64,000 bases of DNA from Paenibacillus gallinarum. GTDB lineage: Bacteria > Bacillota > Bacilli > Paenibacillales > Paenibacillaceae. The stretch is from assembly GCF_014836635.1 (NCBI RefSeq), contig NZ_JACSQL010000009.1, forward strand, positions 124,001 to 188,000. The letters run 5' to 3'. Under the pieces are notes generated by a model. That model had not been told where the DNA came from. It was given only the letters and a program-made list of their open reading frames with translations, and searched no databases. The position numbers were made by a program, and so were the translations under genes. This document shows, one piece after another, positions 43,284 to 53,738 of this stretch. How positions within the stretch are numbered: position 1 is the first letter of the stretch; every line of letters begins with the position of its first letter.

Positions 43284-44192
43284 ATGTCAAATCCGTTAGT
43301 AAATGAGATTGATCAGCCCCTAAACAGAAATACTCGAGGGAAAAAGAAACCTTCTGATAATAGCGTATCTAAATACGCAGCTTATATTTTCTTAGGATTA
43401 CTTTGTGTTATTTGGGTCATCCCTGTCGTATTCGGGATTTCCACCTCCTTTAGGTCACAATCTGAAGTCGTATCATCCGGATTTAGATTGTTACCTAAAG
43501 ATTGGACGATTGATAATTATATTGCGACTTTAACGAATACTTCTACAGCCCCTATTATGCGGTGGTTGGGGAACTCCCTGTTTATCGCAACAACACATAC
43601 GCTTCTCGTTGTTGTCGTTATTTCATTAACAGGTTATGGGTATTCCCGTATGAAATTTAAAGGAAGAGACGCTTTGTTTTTTACATTACTAGGGATTTCT
43701 TTCTTTCCAGGTGTCGTTAATCTAATTCCTTCCTACAAAATTATTGATGCATTCGGTTGGGTAAATACAGCCTGGGCTATGATCATTCCTGGTTTAGCAG
43801 GGATGGGGAATATATTCCTCGTGAGACAGTTTATGAATGGACTTCCCAAAGATTTAGATGAATCGGCTCGTGTCGATGGTGCATCTGATTTTAGAATCTA
43901 TTTATCTATTATCGTTCCGCTGGTTAAACCCATCTTAATCGTATGCGCGCTCTTCTCTTTCACCGGATCATGGAATGACTTCCTCTGGCCGGTAATCGTG
44001 TATACCGATGTTGAAAAAATGCCGGTTACCGCGGGTCTACTGTTATTACAAGATATTTATGGTAACTACCGTATGATCGGACAATTGATGGGGTCTGCCA
44101 TTCTTGCTATTATCCCTACTTTATTGCTGTTCTTATTTGCACAGAAGTATTTTGTTCAATCCATTAACCTCAATTCCGGTATTAAAGGTTAG
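43284..44192 (+). CDS. Sugar ABC transporter permease (MalG-like)
   Basis: The 302-residue protein has about six helices and the EAA loop DESARVDGASDFRIYLSIIVPLVKP near residue 192. It resembles MalG/LacG-type permeases. It starts at ATG 43284 after GGAAAGG and ends in a strong terminator. The substrate is not defined by sequence. A rhamnogalacturonan-degrading enzyme is encoded nearby, which makes a pectin-derived sugar attractive but unproven. Confidence 0.93.
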   Translation: MSNPLVNEIDQPLNRNTRGKKKPSDNSVSKYAAYIFLGLLCVIWVIPVVFGISTSFRSQSEVVSSGFRLLPKDWTIDNYIATLTNTSTAPIMRWLGNSLFIATTHTLLVVVVISLTGYGYSRMKFKGRDALFFTLLGISFFPGVVNLIPSYKIIDAFGWVNTAWAMIIPGLAGMGNIFLVRQFMNGLPKDLDESARVDGASDFRIYLSIIVPLVKPILIVCALFSFTGSWNDFLWPVIVYTDVEKMPVTAGLLLLQDIYGNYRMIGQLMGSAILAIIPTLLLFLFAQKYFVQSINLNSGIKG

Positions 44193-44239
44193 TTTATCAT
44201 GTTAGAAAACAAGACAATTCCTCCCGTATAAATAACAAA

Positions 44240-44284
44240 GAAAACCAGTCCCTCGCCATGTGAAGCGAGTGCTGGTTTTTTTTA
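44240..44284 (+). terminator. Intrinsic terminator of the sugar ABC operon
   Basis: AAAACCAGTCCCTCGC pairs with GCGAGTGCTGGTTTTT across loop CATGTGAA, with the T-run after it. Confidence 0.85.
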
Positions 44285-44340
44285 GGTTTAAAACATATAA
44301 TCCCTATAATTACTTATTTATGATAATGAGGAGGGAGAAC

Positions 44341-45357
44341 ATGAAGCATCATCAAGTGATTGTAGCAGGCTGCGGCGGAATGTCGAATGCTTGGTTAGAC
44401 TATGCGGCGGAGCGGGACGATGTACATATCGCTGCCTTAGTAGATATATATGAAGAGAATGCGATGAAGATGGCAGAGAAGAGAGGACTTATAGTGCCGA
44501 TTTATAACGATCTTAGCACTGCTCTTCAGTCTGTGAATGCGAATCTAGTATTTGACGTGACCATACCCTCAAGTCATAAATCAGTGGTAACCACGGCGCT
44601 TGAGGCAGGATGCCATGTATTTGGTGAGAAACCGATGGCGGAATCTCTGGAAGATGCACGTGAAATTGTGGAGGTCAGTAAGCGTACGGGTAAGCGATAT
44701 GCTGTGATGCAAAATCGCCGTTATCTCAAGCAGATTCGAGCGCTTCGTGATCATTTACAATCAGGGGCTATTGGCAAAATAGGATCAATACACGCTGACT
44801 TTTTTCTCGGTCCTCGGTTTGGCGGATTTCGGGATGTCATGGACAGCCCGCTTATTATTGATATGGCGATTCATACTTTTGATCAAGCCAGATTTATTAC
44901 GGGAGCAAATCCCGTGTCGGTGTATTGTCATGAATATAACGCAGAAGGTTCCTGGTATCAGGGAAATGCTTCTGCGATCTGTATTTTTGAAATGAGTGAT
45001 GGTTCTGTATTTAGCTATCGGGGGTCTTGGTCAGCTATCGGCCAGCCTACTTCGTGGGAAGCAGATTGGCGTGTGCTGGGAAGTCAGGGATCTGCCCGTT
45101 GGGACGGAGTCCATATGCCCTTCAGTGAGCAAAAGCAGGAACAGGCTGGTGAAGGATTTTTTCATGAAATTGTCCGAACGGAAGCAGAAGCAAGGTGGAA
45201 CGGAAGAGAAGGACATAGCGGGTGCTTAGATGAGATGTTTGCTGCACTTGCGGAGGATAGACCAGCGGAAACAGATGCCCTTGATCATATCCATAGCGCA
45301 GCAATGGTTTTTGGCGCGCTAGAGAGTGCAAGGACAGGGAAGAAGGTCTTTTTATAA
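44341..45357 (+). CDS. Gfo/Idh/MocA-family NAD(P)-dependent oxidoreductase
   Basis: The true start is ATG 44341 after GAGGAGGGA, giving 338 residues. The Rossmann N-terminus is MKHHQVIVAGCGGMSNAWLDYA with GxGGxxx, followed by the family signature GCHVFGEKPMAESLEDA (near 95-112, with the EKP active-site lysine) and the C-terminal domain substrate-binding DMAIHTFDQARF. These enzymes oxidise or epimerise sugars or inositols. The operon position after the sugar importer suggests sugar processing, though a terminator lies between them. Confidence 0.9.
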   Translation: MKHHQVIVAGCGGMSNAWLDYAAERDDVHIAALVDIYEENAMKMAEKRGLIVPIYNDLSTALQSVNANLVFDVTIPSSHKSVVTTALEAGCHVFGEKPMAESLEDAREIVEVSKRTGKRYAVMQNRRYLKQIRALRDHLQSGAIGKIGSIHADFFLGPRFGGFRDVMDSPLIIDMAIHTFDQARFITGANPVSVYCHEYNAEGSWYQGNASAICIFEMSDGSVFSYRGSWSAIGQPTSWEADWRVLGSQGSARWDGVHMPFSEQKQEQAGEGFFHEIVRTEAEARWNGREGHSGCLDEMFAALAEDRPAETDALDHIHSAAMVFGALESARTGKKVFL

Positions 45358-45372
45358 CATGCTGTCTTTTCT

Positions 45373-45819
45373 TTATTCAGAATGTGATTTTCTGTTGTCA
45401 AAGTAACGAAAGATAAACAAAGGTACAACAAGAGTAAGCGTAATACGAATCACAATTTGAAGCCACGGAACATCTGCTGGTGGTGTTCTCTCCACAAACA
45501 GTTTATAAGAGGTAATGAAGACAATAGAGCCTACCCCGGCTAATACGATTTGGTAAGGTTTTAATGGTTTTCTGACTTGGCCCTGCTGCTTCCTATGTAC
45601 CGTACTTGTATAAGCATATACTAACGTTAATGCTAGAACTAAGAATATAGCTGTAAGAATAGAATCGAGCCCTAGAAGAAAATATTGTGCCCCAGTAAAA
45701 GCGACTGCGATCGCAGATGTAAAAATCGTAAGCAATTTACTATCATATTCATACCCTTTTATTAGACTGATCGCTGTATATATGGCCGCAACAACCAAAG
45801 TGAACAAAAAGGAAAACAT
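45373..45819 (-). CDS. Unknown four-helix membrane protein
   Basis: The 148-residue protein has four hydrophobic segments (about 1-20, 28-55 with a break, 58-72 and 88-142 in two parts), with a basic linker HRKQQGQVRKP in the middle. I recognise no family. It starts at ATG 45819 after AGAGGTG. It is convergent with the oxidoreductase and divergent from the rhamnogalacturonan enzyme gene. Confidence 0.7.
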   Translation of the reverse strand: MFSFLFTLVVAAIYTAISLIKGYEYDSKLLTIFTSAIAVAFTGAQYFLLGLDSILTAIFLVLALTLVYAYTSTVHRKQQGQVRKPLKPYQIVLAGVGSIVFITSYKLFVERTPPADVPWLQIVIRITLTLVVPLFIFRYFDNRKSHSE

Positions 45820-45926
45820 CGTTATTTCACCTCTTATAGTAATAAACTCAGCATGTAACGAAGTATAAGGAAAATACTTCCTAATAACATTACCCTATTT
45901 AAATAGGTAATAAAAGGGTTAGAAGT

Positions 45927-45986
45927 ATGAAAAAAGTGACGATTTCGATTAGAAGTCGTCACTTTTTTGTTCAATACCTGGGATAA
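45927..45986 (+). CDS. Doubtful 19-residue ORF containing a terminator-like hairpin
   Basis: The ORF begins MKKVTISIRSRHFF and has AAAAGGG before ATG. The hairpin AAAAAAGTGACGA/TCGTCACTTTTTT lies within it, and no annotated gene reads into that hairpin. The small ORF may be incidental, with the hairpin ending a small transcript. Confidence 0.25.
   Translation: MKKVTISIRSRHFFVQYLG
45930..45968 (+). terminator. Orphan terminator-like hairpin between divergent genes
   Basis: A perfect thirteen-pair stem AAAAAAGTGACGA/TCGTCACTTTTTT ends in T residues. Both flanking genes are transcribed away from it, so it would end only a small intergenic RNA starting between about 45820 and 45920. Confidence 0.6.
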
Positions 45987-46092
45987 AGAACACTGATATA
46001 TGCACGAAATACACTGTTTTTTTGATGTTAAAAGAAGTTATCTAGAGCTACGATGAAAGGGGTTACATTTCGAACGTAAAGGAGGCATCTTC

Positions 46093-49000
46093 ATGAAATC
46101 AAGCAGGAAGCACCATTTTGGAAAATCTCGATTTTTTATCATTTTTCTTGTTTTTCTTATGGTGCTGTCAACGATGGCAATGCCAATGGAATGGGGTGGA
46201 CAGACGGTAAAGGCAGAGGCAGTACAAGATGAGGTCCAAGATGAAGCAGACGAGGGTGTGCAAGAAGAAGTGCAAGAGGATGCACAAGAAGGGCAAGAAG
46301 TAATAGAAGAAGGCCAGGAAGGAGTAGAGGAGGAAGTGCAAGGGGATGAGACGCAAGCGGATGTGGATCGCGACGTTGTGGCGCCACAGACGAACGATGC
46401 AGAGAATAACCTGAAGATGGCTGCTGAAGGCGAATATCGCTTTGATTTTGGGGATGGAGCGGTAGCTGAAGGTTATATCGGAGTAAATGCACAGTCCTCT
46501 TATTCACAAGAGGCAGGGTATGGTTTTACAGATTTGTCCACAGTTACTGTACATGACCGTGGCGGAGATGACCTGCTTCGCTCTGATTATGCACATGTGG
46601 ATAATGGCATATTTCAGATTGATCTGCCAAATGGCGATTATAACGTAGCTCTTATTGCAGGGGATCAGGGGGAAGGCTCGGAGATTGCGATTAAGACAGA
46701 GCGGATGCAAAAAGTACAGCTGACTGCCAAAGGGGCAGGCGAGTTTTTGGAGATGAATTTCTCCATTGCACTGGTTGATGGCCAGCTGAGTCTGGAATTC
46801 ACCGGATCTGCAGCTAAATTGAACGCACTGGTCATTACAAAGCTTCCGGACCGGACACCAGGCAGTAATCCGGCAATCTATATCGCTGGAGATTCCACAG
46901 TGCAGACTTACGATCCATACTGGAAGCCGGAAGCTGGATGGGGACAAATGCTCCCTCGTTTCTTCGGAGAAGAAATTGTGATTAAGAATCAATCGATTGG
47001 CGGACGAAGTACGAAATCTTTTATCGATCAAGGCAGACTCGATGATATTCTAAAAGTCATCCAGCCAGCAGATTATTTTCTTATTCAATTCGGTCATAAC
47101 GATGCGACGATCTCGATTCCGGATCGGTACGCTTCGCCAGCTGACTTTAAAGAATATCTCAGAACTTATATCCACGGTGCAGAGCAGCGCGGGGCTATCC
47201 CGATTCTTGTTACACCGGTAGGAAGAAGAGATTTCAATGCAGATACAGGTAAATTCAATGTGAGTTTCCCAGAGTATGTAGATGCAATGAAAGAGGTAGC
47301 AGCAGAGGAAAATACAAAACTTATCGATCTTAGTACGCTGAGCAGAGCCTACTATGATTCCATTGGTCCAGAAGAGACCAAATCTGTCTTTTTGCATACC
47401 GACCCAGGAGTGTACGCAGCATTTCCAAATGGATCAGCTGACAACACACACTTTCAGGAGTATGGAGCTATTCAGCTTGCTAGAATGGTTGCTCAGTCGA
47501 TCAAAGAACTGAACATTCCACTATCGGAATATGTAAAAGAGCAGGACCTGCCGGATGCGAAACCAAGTCCTGTAACCGGTCTTGTAGCAGGTAACATCAG
47601 TAACAGTGGTGCGTTATTAAAATGGAATGCGGTAGAGGGTGCTGATATTTACCGGATCTACGTCAAGCTTCAGACAGATGCGGAATCGGCATATAAGTTA
47701 GCAGGAACAGCTACCGTGCCTAGCTTCTCCTTGGCTGGTCTTTCGGAAGGAAATGCATATACTGCGCATGTTATCGCGGTAAATGGAAAAGGTTCCTCTG
47801 ATCCTTCTGAAGAAGTAACGATTGGAACAAAATCAGCCACTTATCGTTATGATTTTGGACCTCCGAGTTCCCCTGTAGCGGAAGGATACACGGAGATTAA
47901 TCGTAATATCCTCTATACCAAGGAACGCGGTTATGGACTTGTCGTTCATGAAGGTGCTTTGGCAGACCGTGATCGAGGCGGGGCTACGGATGCCCTTCGC
48001 CGTGATTTTATTATCAATTTCGGTGGGGTTTACGAACTTAAGGTAGATCTTCCTAACGGTACATATGCCGTGAAATCGTATACTGGAGACTGGATTGGTT
48101 CTACAAGAACGAACGTGAACATTGAAGGGAAGGACTATGGAACAATAAGCTCTGGCAAAGAGAATATTGCTGAGAAGCTGCATGCACCAATAACAGTACA
48201 AGATGGACAAATCAATATGGTTTTCTCTGGACAAACCGCACATGTGAACGGAATTGAGATTACACCTCTTCTGCTTGCACCAACGGGTCTGGAACTTGTG
48301 AAAGTGGACCTTGCGAGTGAAGTTCCTTCCGCTGAGATTGCTTGGAAAGGCATGGATAGTGCAGCCTTATGCCGTGTATATCGTCAGGCAGATGGAGAAG
48401 CGAAAGCATCTTTCTTAGCTGAAACTTCCGAACTCACTTGGAAAGATGAAACGGTGGATTTTGGTATGAAATATACCTATACAGTAACCGCAGTGGATGC
48501 GGCGGGGCTTGAATCGGTTGCTTCTACACCGCTAGAGGCTTCCATGATCGATTCCTCTGTTGAGAAAGCCGGCATTCCTACGGGCTTAAAAGTAAGTTCT
48601 ATTCATAAAAATGAGGTCACATTTACTTGGGAACCGAACGAAAAGGCTCGTTCCTATAATGTATACCGTTCGGATAAAGAGAACGGAATTTACAATCTCA
48701 TCGGTAAAACAAAAGAAGTGCAGTACACAGATCAAACGATTCTCAGTACGATACCTTATTATTATAAAGTGGCGGCTGTAAATGCTGGAGGAATCTCTGA
48801 TTTGTCAGAGGTACTTGTTACCGAAGCAGTAACCACGTTATATCGTCAAATGGAGAACCTGGATCGTGCACCTGTTGCAGTCAAAACAGAAGACGGAGTA
48901 TTTATTAGCTGGAGAATGCTTGGTCTGGACCCAGATTCAATCGCTTTCCAAATTTACCGTGATAACAAGCTCATTACGAGCAAACCGATTACGGATCGTA

Positions 49001-51222
49001 CCAACTATGTTGATACAGGGGGTACGGACAAATCGAAATACGTGATTGAACCGATTGTAGGTGGAGTAAAACAAGAAGCTACGGAGACATTCTCCGTATG
49101 GCAACAACAATATAAATCCATTCCTCTAGATAAACCAGCAGATGGTTATACCAAGGATGGCCAGCCTTATTCTTATTATGCGGGAGATGCGAGTACAGGT
49201 GATCTCGACGGGGATGGCCAGTATGAAATCGTTATGATGTGGTCGCCAACCAACAGCAAAGATAATTCACAATCAGGTTATACAGGCGAAGTGTATTTGG
49301 ATGCTTATAAAATGGACGGAACAAAACTATGGCGTATCAAAATGGGTCCTAACATTCGTGCAGGGGCACATTACACTCAGTTTTTAGTCTACGATTTTGA
49401 TGGAGATGGAAAAGCGGAAGTTGCTATGAAGACAGCAGACGGTACCAAAGACGGAGCTGGTGTAGTTATCGGAGATGGCACACTGGATCATCGCAATAGC
49501 TCTGGATACGTTTTGCTTGGGAATGAATTCCTCACTGTATTCGAAGGACCAACGGGTAAGGCACTGAGTACCGTTCCTTATGACCCACCTCGCGGTGATG
49601 TAAGTTCGTGGGGAGATGGATACGGCAACCGTGTTGATCGGTTCCTTGCGACCGTTGCTTATCTGGATGGAGAACATCCAAGCCTTGTTTTCTCAAGAGG
49701 TTATTATACAAGAACAGTACTTGCTGCTTATGATTTCAGAGGCGGGGAACTGACCAAACGCTGGCGTTTTGACACGAATGATGAGGGTCTTAGCAGCTAT
49801 GCAGGACAGGGAAATCATAATCTATCCGTCGGTGACGTAGATAACGATGGCAAAGATGAAATCCTGTTTGGTGCAATCGCAATTGATGATGACGGTACTC
49901 CGCTTCACAATACAAGACTCGGTCACGGTGATGCTATGCATTTTGGTGATCTCGATCCTAAGCGTGAAGGTCTTGAAATATTTAGTGTTCATGAAGACAG
50001 AAATGCGAAATACGGCATGGAAGTACGCGACGCAAATACAGGTGATATTCTATGGGGAGTACCTATGGGAATTGACGTAGGCAGAGGGATGTCAGCTGAT
50101 ATTGACCCGAATTATCCGGGAGAAGAAGTATGGTCTGCTACAATCACCAATGCAGAGCATATTCCGCTAAGCGGATTGTATTCTATTAAAGGAGAAAAAA
50201 TAACATCTAAAATCCCTTCATCCACAAACTTTGGTATCTGGTGGGATGGCGATCTGCTCAGAGAGCTGCAAGATGATATCAGGATCGATAAGTGGGATTA
50301 CAAAAACCAAAAAACGATCAATTTACTCACAGCCACTGGCGCTGCGTCGAACAACTCCACGAAAGCCAATCCAAGTTTACAAGCGGATCTGCTGGGAGAC
50401 TGGCGTGAAGAAGTTATCTGGCGTTCTCAGGACAGCACAGAGCTTCGGATTTATACAACAACGGATGAATCGAACTATCGTATTCGTACGTTAATGCATG
50501 ATCCAATCTACCGCTTAGGTGTTGCATGGCAGAATGTTGCCTATAATCAGCCTCCACATACGGGCTTCTATTTAGGAGCAGGAATGGAGATGCCTGCGGC
50601 TCCAAACATTCGTTATACAGGCGCTGAAGATAATGGATCAGCAAAAGGAAAGCCAGGACTTCCTGTACTATCCGATAATAACGGACACAATAATGGTCTT
50701 TTGGACGGAGAATACACGCTTTCTATGAATATGTGGTGGGGTGAGAATGGAACAAGATATAAACTGTATGAGAACGGGAAACTGATTTATACAGAGCTTT
50801 TATCTGACCATACACCTCAGGCACAAAGTGTTCATGTTCCACTAGCAGGAAGAGATAATGGTACGTATGTGTACACGGTAGAACTGATAAACGCACATGG
50901 AACAACACAAAGTGCTCCTCACACCGTAACGGTAAAAGATGCTGCTCCGAATAAGCCTAGTATATCAAGCGATAACTGGGATCAAGACGGCGAATACCGG
51001 ATCACGATGAATATGTGGTGGGGAACCAATGGTACCCTCTATAAGCTGTATGAGAATGGTGAACTAGTAGATACGCAGGAATTAGCAGCAACGACACCTG
51101 ATGCACAGACAGCCTACACTGAGATAACAGGCAAGGCAGCAGGCGTATACGAATATGAGATTGAACTGTCTAACCCTCATGGGCAGGTAAGAAGTGAAGT
51201 CATCCGTGTTGAAGTGAAATAA
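46093..51222 (+). CDS. Secreted CE12 rhamnogalacturonan acetylesterase / PL11 rhamnogalacturonan lyase fusion
   Basis: This 1709-residue protein has a signal peptide (1-43). Residues 44-112 are an acidic, repeat-rich linker. Residues 113-250 are a jelly-roll carbohydrate-binding-like module ([18 protein letters not shown]). Residues about 258-480 are an SGNH/CE12 esterase: GDS with S268, QFGHND, and catalytic D450/H453 in DNTH. A fibronectin III domain follows, then a second copy of the jelly-roll module (from residue 584), two more fibronectin III domains, and a PL11 lyase (about 916-1505; [20 protein letters not shown] and [33 protein letters not shown]). Two C-terminal repeats ([15 protein letters not shown] and [15 protein letters not shown]) resemble chitinase-type Ig modules. 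It should deacetylate and cleave pectin rhamnogalacturonan I outside the cell. AAAGGAGG precedes the ATG. Confidence 0.92.
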   Translation: MKSSRKHHFGKSRFFIIFLVFLMVLSTMAMPMEWGGQTVKAEAVQDEVQDEADEGVQEEVQEDAQEGQEVIEEGQEGVEEEVQGDETQADVDRDVVAPQTNDAENNLKMAAEGEYRFDFGDGAVAEGYIGVNAQSSYSQEAGYGFTDLSTVTVHDRGGDDLLRSDYAHVDNGIFQIDLPNGDYNVALIAGDQGEGSEIAIKTERMQKVQLTAKGAGEFLEMNFSIALVDGQLSLEFTGSAAKLNALVITKLPDRTPGSNPAIYIAGDSTVQTYDPYWKPEAGWGQMLPRFFGEEIVIKNQSIGGRSTKSFIDQGRLDDILKVIQPADYFLIQFGHNDATISIPDRYASPADFKEYLRTYIHGAEQRGAIPILVTPVGRRDFNADTGKFNVSFPEYVDAMKEVAAEENTKLIDLSTLSRAYYDSIGPEETKSVFLHTDPGVYAAFPNGSADNTHFQEYGAIQLARMVAQSIKELNIPLSEYVKEQDLPDAKPSPVTGLVAGNISNSGALLKWNAVEGADIYRIYVKLQTDAESAYKLAGTATVPSFSLAGLSEGNAYTAHVIAVNGKGSSDPSEEVTIGTKSATYRYDFGPPSSPVAEGYTEINRNILYTKERGYGLVVHEGALADRDRGGATDALRRDFIINFGGVYELKVDLPNGTYAVKSYTGDWIGSTRTNVNIEGKDYGTISSGKENIAEKLHAPITVQDGQINMVFSGQTAHVNGIEITPLLLAPTGLELVKVDLASEVPSAEIAWKGMDSAALCRVYRQADGEAKASFLAETSELTWKDETVDFGMKYTYTVTAVDAAGLESVASTPLEASMIDSSVEKAGIPTGLKVSSIHKNEVTFTWEPNEKARSYNVYRSDKENGIYNLIGKTKEVQYTDQTILSTIPYYYKVAAVNAGGISDLSEVLVTEAVTTLYRQMENLDRAPVAVKTEDGVFISWRMLGLDPDSIAFQIYRDNKLITSKPITDRTNYVDTGGTDKSKYVIEPIVGGVKQEATETFSVWQQQYKSIPLDKPADGYTKDGQPYSYYAGDASTGDLDGDGQYEIVMMWSPTNSKDNSQSGYTGEVYLDAYKMDGTKLWRIKMGPNIRAGAHYTQFLVYDFDGDGKAEVAMKTADGTKDGAGVVIGDGTLDHRNSSGYVLLGNEFLTVFEGPTGKALSTVPYDPPRGDVSSWGDGYGNRVDRFLATVAYLDGEHPSLVFSRGYYTRTVLAAYDFRGGELTKRWRFDTNDEGLSSYAGQGNHNLSVGDVDNDGKDEILFGAIAIDDDGTPLHNTRLGHGDAMHFGDLDPKREGLEIFSVHEDRNAKYGMEVRDANTGDILWGVPMGIDVGRGMSADIDPNYPGEEVWSATITNAEHIPLSGLYSIKGEKITSKIPSSTNFGIWWDGDLLRELQDDIRIDKWDYKNQKTINLLTATGAASNNSTKANPSLQADLLGDWREEVIWRSQDSTELRIYTTTDESNYRIRTLMHDPIYRLGVAWQNVAYNQPPHTGFYLGAGMEMPAAPNIRYTGAEDNGSAKGKPGLPVLSDNNGHNNGLLDGEYTLSMNMWWGENGTRYKLYENGKLIYTELLSDHTPQAQSVHVPLAGRDNGTYVYTVELINAHGTTQSAPHTVTVKDAAPNKPSISSDNWDQDGEYRITMNMWWGTNGTLYKLYENGELVDTQELAATTPDAQTAYTEITGKAAGVYEYEIELSNPHGQVRSEVIRVEVK

Positions 51223-51240
51223 AATAGTACTAGAGTAAGA

Positions 51241-51287
51241 GAAGCCGGGCGAAGGATTGTTATTCAATCCACGACCGGCTTCTTTAT
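51241..51287 (+). terminator. Intrinsic terminator of the pectinolytic gene
   Basis: The outer stem GAAGCCGG/CCGGCTTC encloses an inner GGATTG/CAATCC hairpin; TTTATTTAT follows. Confidence 0.82.
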
Positions 51288-51360
51288 TTATTTTGTGAAA
51301 ATAATAGGGCAAAATGTGCTTTTCTTGCGAGGTAGGGATCAGATTTGATTCTGAGGAAGC

Positions 51361-51386
51361 GTTTAACCCATTGTGCTGAAGGGTAC
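51361..51386 (+). promoter_or_regulatory. Sigma-B-like promoter of the catalase gene
   Basis: GTTTAA (51361-51366), a 14-base spacer and GGGTAC (51381-51386) match the general-stress consensus GTTTAA-N12-15-GGGTAT at all but one core position, 90 bases upstream of the start codon. The B. subtilis katE gene is a known sigma-B target. Confidence 0.6.
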
Positions 51387-51475
51387 TTACACTAAGATGC
51401 TAAATTACTGTTTTTTTTCGGTAGATTCGTTGTTAGTTACTGATAAGAAGATGAATCCAAGAGGAGTGATAAAGA

Positions 51476-53554
51476 ATGAGTGAGAAAGATATGAACTTGA
51501 AAAAAGACGCGAAAGACGAGCAACTCGATTCTTTCCGAGTGGATAATGACGGTCAAAAACTAACGACCAACCAAGGACTTAAGGTGTCCGAAGATGAGTT
51601 TTCTCTGAAAGCGGGAGAGCGTGGACCCACGTTAATGGAAGATTTTCATTTCCGTGAAAAAATGACGCATTTTGACCATGAGCGTATTCCAGAACGTGTC
51701 GTGCATGCTCGTGGATTCGGTGCCCATGGATACTTTGAGGTCTATGAACCGCTTACTGAACTCACCAAAGCAGGTTTTCTACAAGACCCGAATGTAAAGA
51801 CTCCTGTCTTTGTGCGTTTCTCAACGGTAGCAGGTTCTCGCGGATCGGCAGATACGGTTCGAGATGTGCGCGGCTTCTCTACGAAATTTTATACCGAAGA
51901 GGGTATCGTTGATATTGTGGGTAACAACATGCCTGTATTTTTCATTCAAGATGCGATTAAATTCCCGGACTTTATCCATGCGGTAAAACCAGAACCTCAT
52001 AATGAAATTCCGCAGGCTGCTTCTGCTCATGATACGTTTTGGGATTTCATAGCGAATAACCCAGAGACAGCTCATATGATGATGTGGCATCTGTCTGATC
52101 GTGCTTTGCCGCGTAGTTTTCGGATGATGGAGGGTTTTGGTGTACATACATTTAGACTTGTTAATGCAGAAGGAAAAGCGCATTTTGTGAAGTTTCACTG
52201 GAAACCAGTGCTTGGCGTTCACTCCCTTGTCTGGGATGAGACTCAGAAGATTGCCGGAAAAGACCCTGACTTCCATCGCCGCGATCTATGGGATGCGATT
52301 GAAACCGGCAATTATCCAGAATTCGAGTTCGGACTTCAAGTCATTAAAGAAGAGGACGAGTTTAATTTCGATTTTGATATCCTTGATCCAACTAAATTAT
52401 GGCCGGAAGAACTCGTTCCTGTTCGTAAAGTAGGTAAAATGACGCTGAATCGCAATACTGATAATTTCTTCAGTGAGACGGAGCAGGTGGCATTCCATCC
52501 TGGGCATGTCGTGCCAGGTATCGATTTTTCTAATGATCCATTGCTTCAAGGACGTTTATTCTCATATACAGATACGCAGCTTACGAGACTTGGCGGTCCG
52601 AACTTTGCTGAGATTCCGATTAACCGTCCCATTGCTCCCGTACACAATAACCAACGTGACGGTATGCATCGCATGACAATCAACCGCGGTCCGGTCAGTT
52701 ATCACCGTAATGGAATGGCCGGCAATAGTCCTTCTACCTCTACACCTAGCGAAGGCGGTTATGAGCATTACACAGAGAGAGTCGATGGCCGAAAAGTACA
52801 GGCAAGAAGCGAAAGCTTCAAAGACTTCTACAGCCAGGCAAAATTGTTCTGGAATAGCATGTCAGACGTAGAGAAGAAACATATTACAAGTGCGTTCCAA
52901 TTTGAGCTTGGAAAAGTTCAGCGCAAGGAAGTGCGTCAATCCGTAGTAAATCTATTGATGAATATCGACACCACCCTTGCAGCGAGTGTTGCGCTGAAGA
53001 TCGGCGTACAACTTCCGGAAGCAGGAGAGGAAACGAAGAATCCTACTCCATCTGATTCTCCGGCACTCAGTATGATGAATACCATTTTCTCTGCGAAGAC
53101 TCGGAAAATTGCCATCATTGCAGGAGAAGGTTTCGATCAGGCAACAACCGAGGTTATAAAAGCGCTGAAGAAAGCAGGAGCGATGCCAGAGGTGGTTAGT
53201 GACCGACTCGGCCCAATCAGCGGACAAGGTGGACAAAGCATCGAGGCACTGCACACATTCCTCACCAGCGATTCTTTACTATTTGACGCCATTTATATTG
53301 CAGGTGGAAAAGAGGGTGTTAATCTGATTGCCTCTGAACCTGATGCAAAAGACTTTGTGCGCGAAGCATACAAGCACTTCAAACCAATTGGCGCAGTGAA
53401 CGAAGGGGCAGCTTTCCTTCAGCAGTCGCTAGCGATAGAAGACCTGCGTGTACCAGGAATTGTGACCGCTCGGTCTACGGAAGAGCTTTCCGGTTTTGAT
53501 AACAAATTTGTGGAAGCTGTAGCTGCGCATCGTTTCTGGGATCGCAAAATGTAA
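51476..53554 (+). CDS. katE: Large-subunit monofunctional catalase (HPII/KatE type)
   Basis: The 692-residue protein has the clade-2 catalase core: [14 protein letters not shown] with catalytic H77, the NNMPVFF segment with catalytic Asn, and proximal heme ligand Y364 in [11 protein letters not shown]-terminal flavodoxin/DJ-1-like domain (about 545-690; [25 protein letters not shown]) defines the large-subunit class, as opposed to the small KatA. It splits hydrogen peroxide in the cytoplasm, typically in stationary phase or under general stress. A sigma-B-like promoter lies upstream and a terminator follows. Confidence 0.95.
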   Translation: MSEKDMNLKKDAKDEQLDSFRVDNDGQKLTTNQGLKVSEDEFSLKAGERGPTLMEDFHFREKMTHFDHERIPERVVHARGFGAHGYFEVYEPLTELTKAGFLQDPNVKTPVFVRFSTVAGSRGSADTVRDVRGFSTKFYTEEGIVDIVGNNMPVFFIQDAIKFPDFIHAVKPEPHNEIPQAASAHDTFWDFIANNPETAHMMMWHLSDRALPRSFRMMEGFGVHTFRLVNAEGKAHFVKFHWKPVLGVHSLVWDETQKIAGKDPDFHRRDLWDAIETGNYPEFEFGLQVIKEEDEFNFDFDILDPTKLWPEELVPVRKVGKMTLNRNTDNFFSETEQVAFHPGHVVPGIDFSNDPLLQGRLFSYTDTQLTRLGGPNFAEIPINRPIAPVHNNQRDGMHRMTINRGPVSYHRNGMAGNSPSTSTPSEGGYEHYTERVDGRKVQARSESFKDFYSQAKLFWNSMSDVEKKHITSAFQFELGKVQRKEVRQSVVNLLMNIDTTLAASVALKIGVQLPEAGEETKNPTPSDSPALSMMNTIFSAKTRKIAIIAGEGFDQATTEVIKALKKAGAMPEVVSDRLGPISGQGGQSIEALHTFLTSDSLLFDAIYIAGGKEGVNLIASEPDAKDFVREAYKHFKPIGAVNEGAAFLQQSLAIEDLRVPGIVTARSTEELSGFDNKFVEAVAAHRFWDRKM

Positions 53555-53583
53555 GTTGAATGTGACCAATATACATCTATTCT

Positions 53584-53632
53584 AGACAAGCGGAATAGCT
53601 GCTTCTGCAGCGACCCTGCTTGTCTTTTTATT
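53584..53632 (+). terminator. Intrinsic terminator of the catalase gene
   Basis: AGACAAGC and GCTTGTCT form the outer stem, with an inner GCTGC/GCAGC hairpin, and TTTTTATTT follows. Confidence 0.82.
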
Positions 53633-53738
53633 TATATGTAAATATAGCTATATAGATGTGATGGGGGATGTCTTTTGTTACAATAGGTCCAGTATTCTCT
53701 TATGACAACGATGAACAAGCAGCAAAGGTGGGAATGTT

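Noticed and set aside
46157..46507. Antisense open frames of 60-116 residues over the acidic linker of the pectinolytic enzyme
   Set aside because: They are explained by low-complexity GA-rich codons of the linker, lack ribosome sites and lie entirely opposite a real gene.
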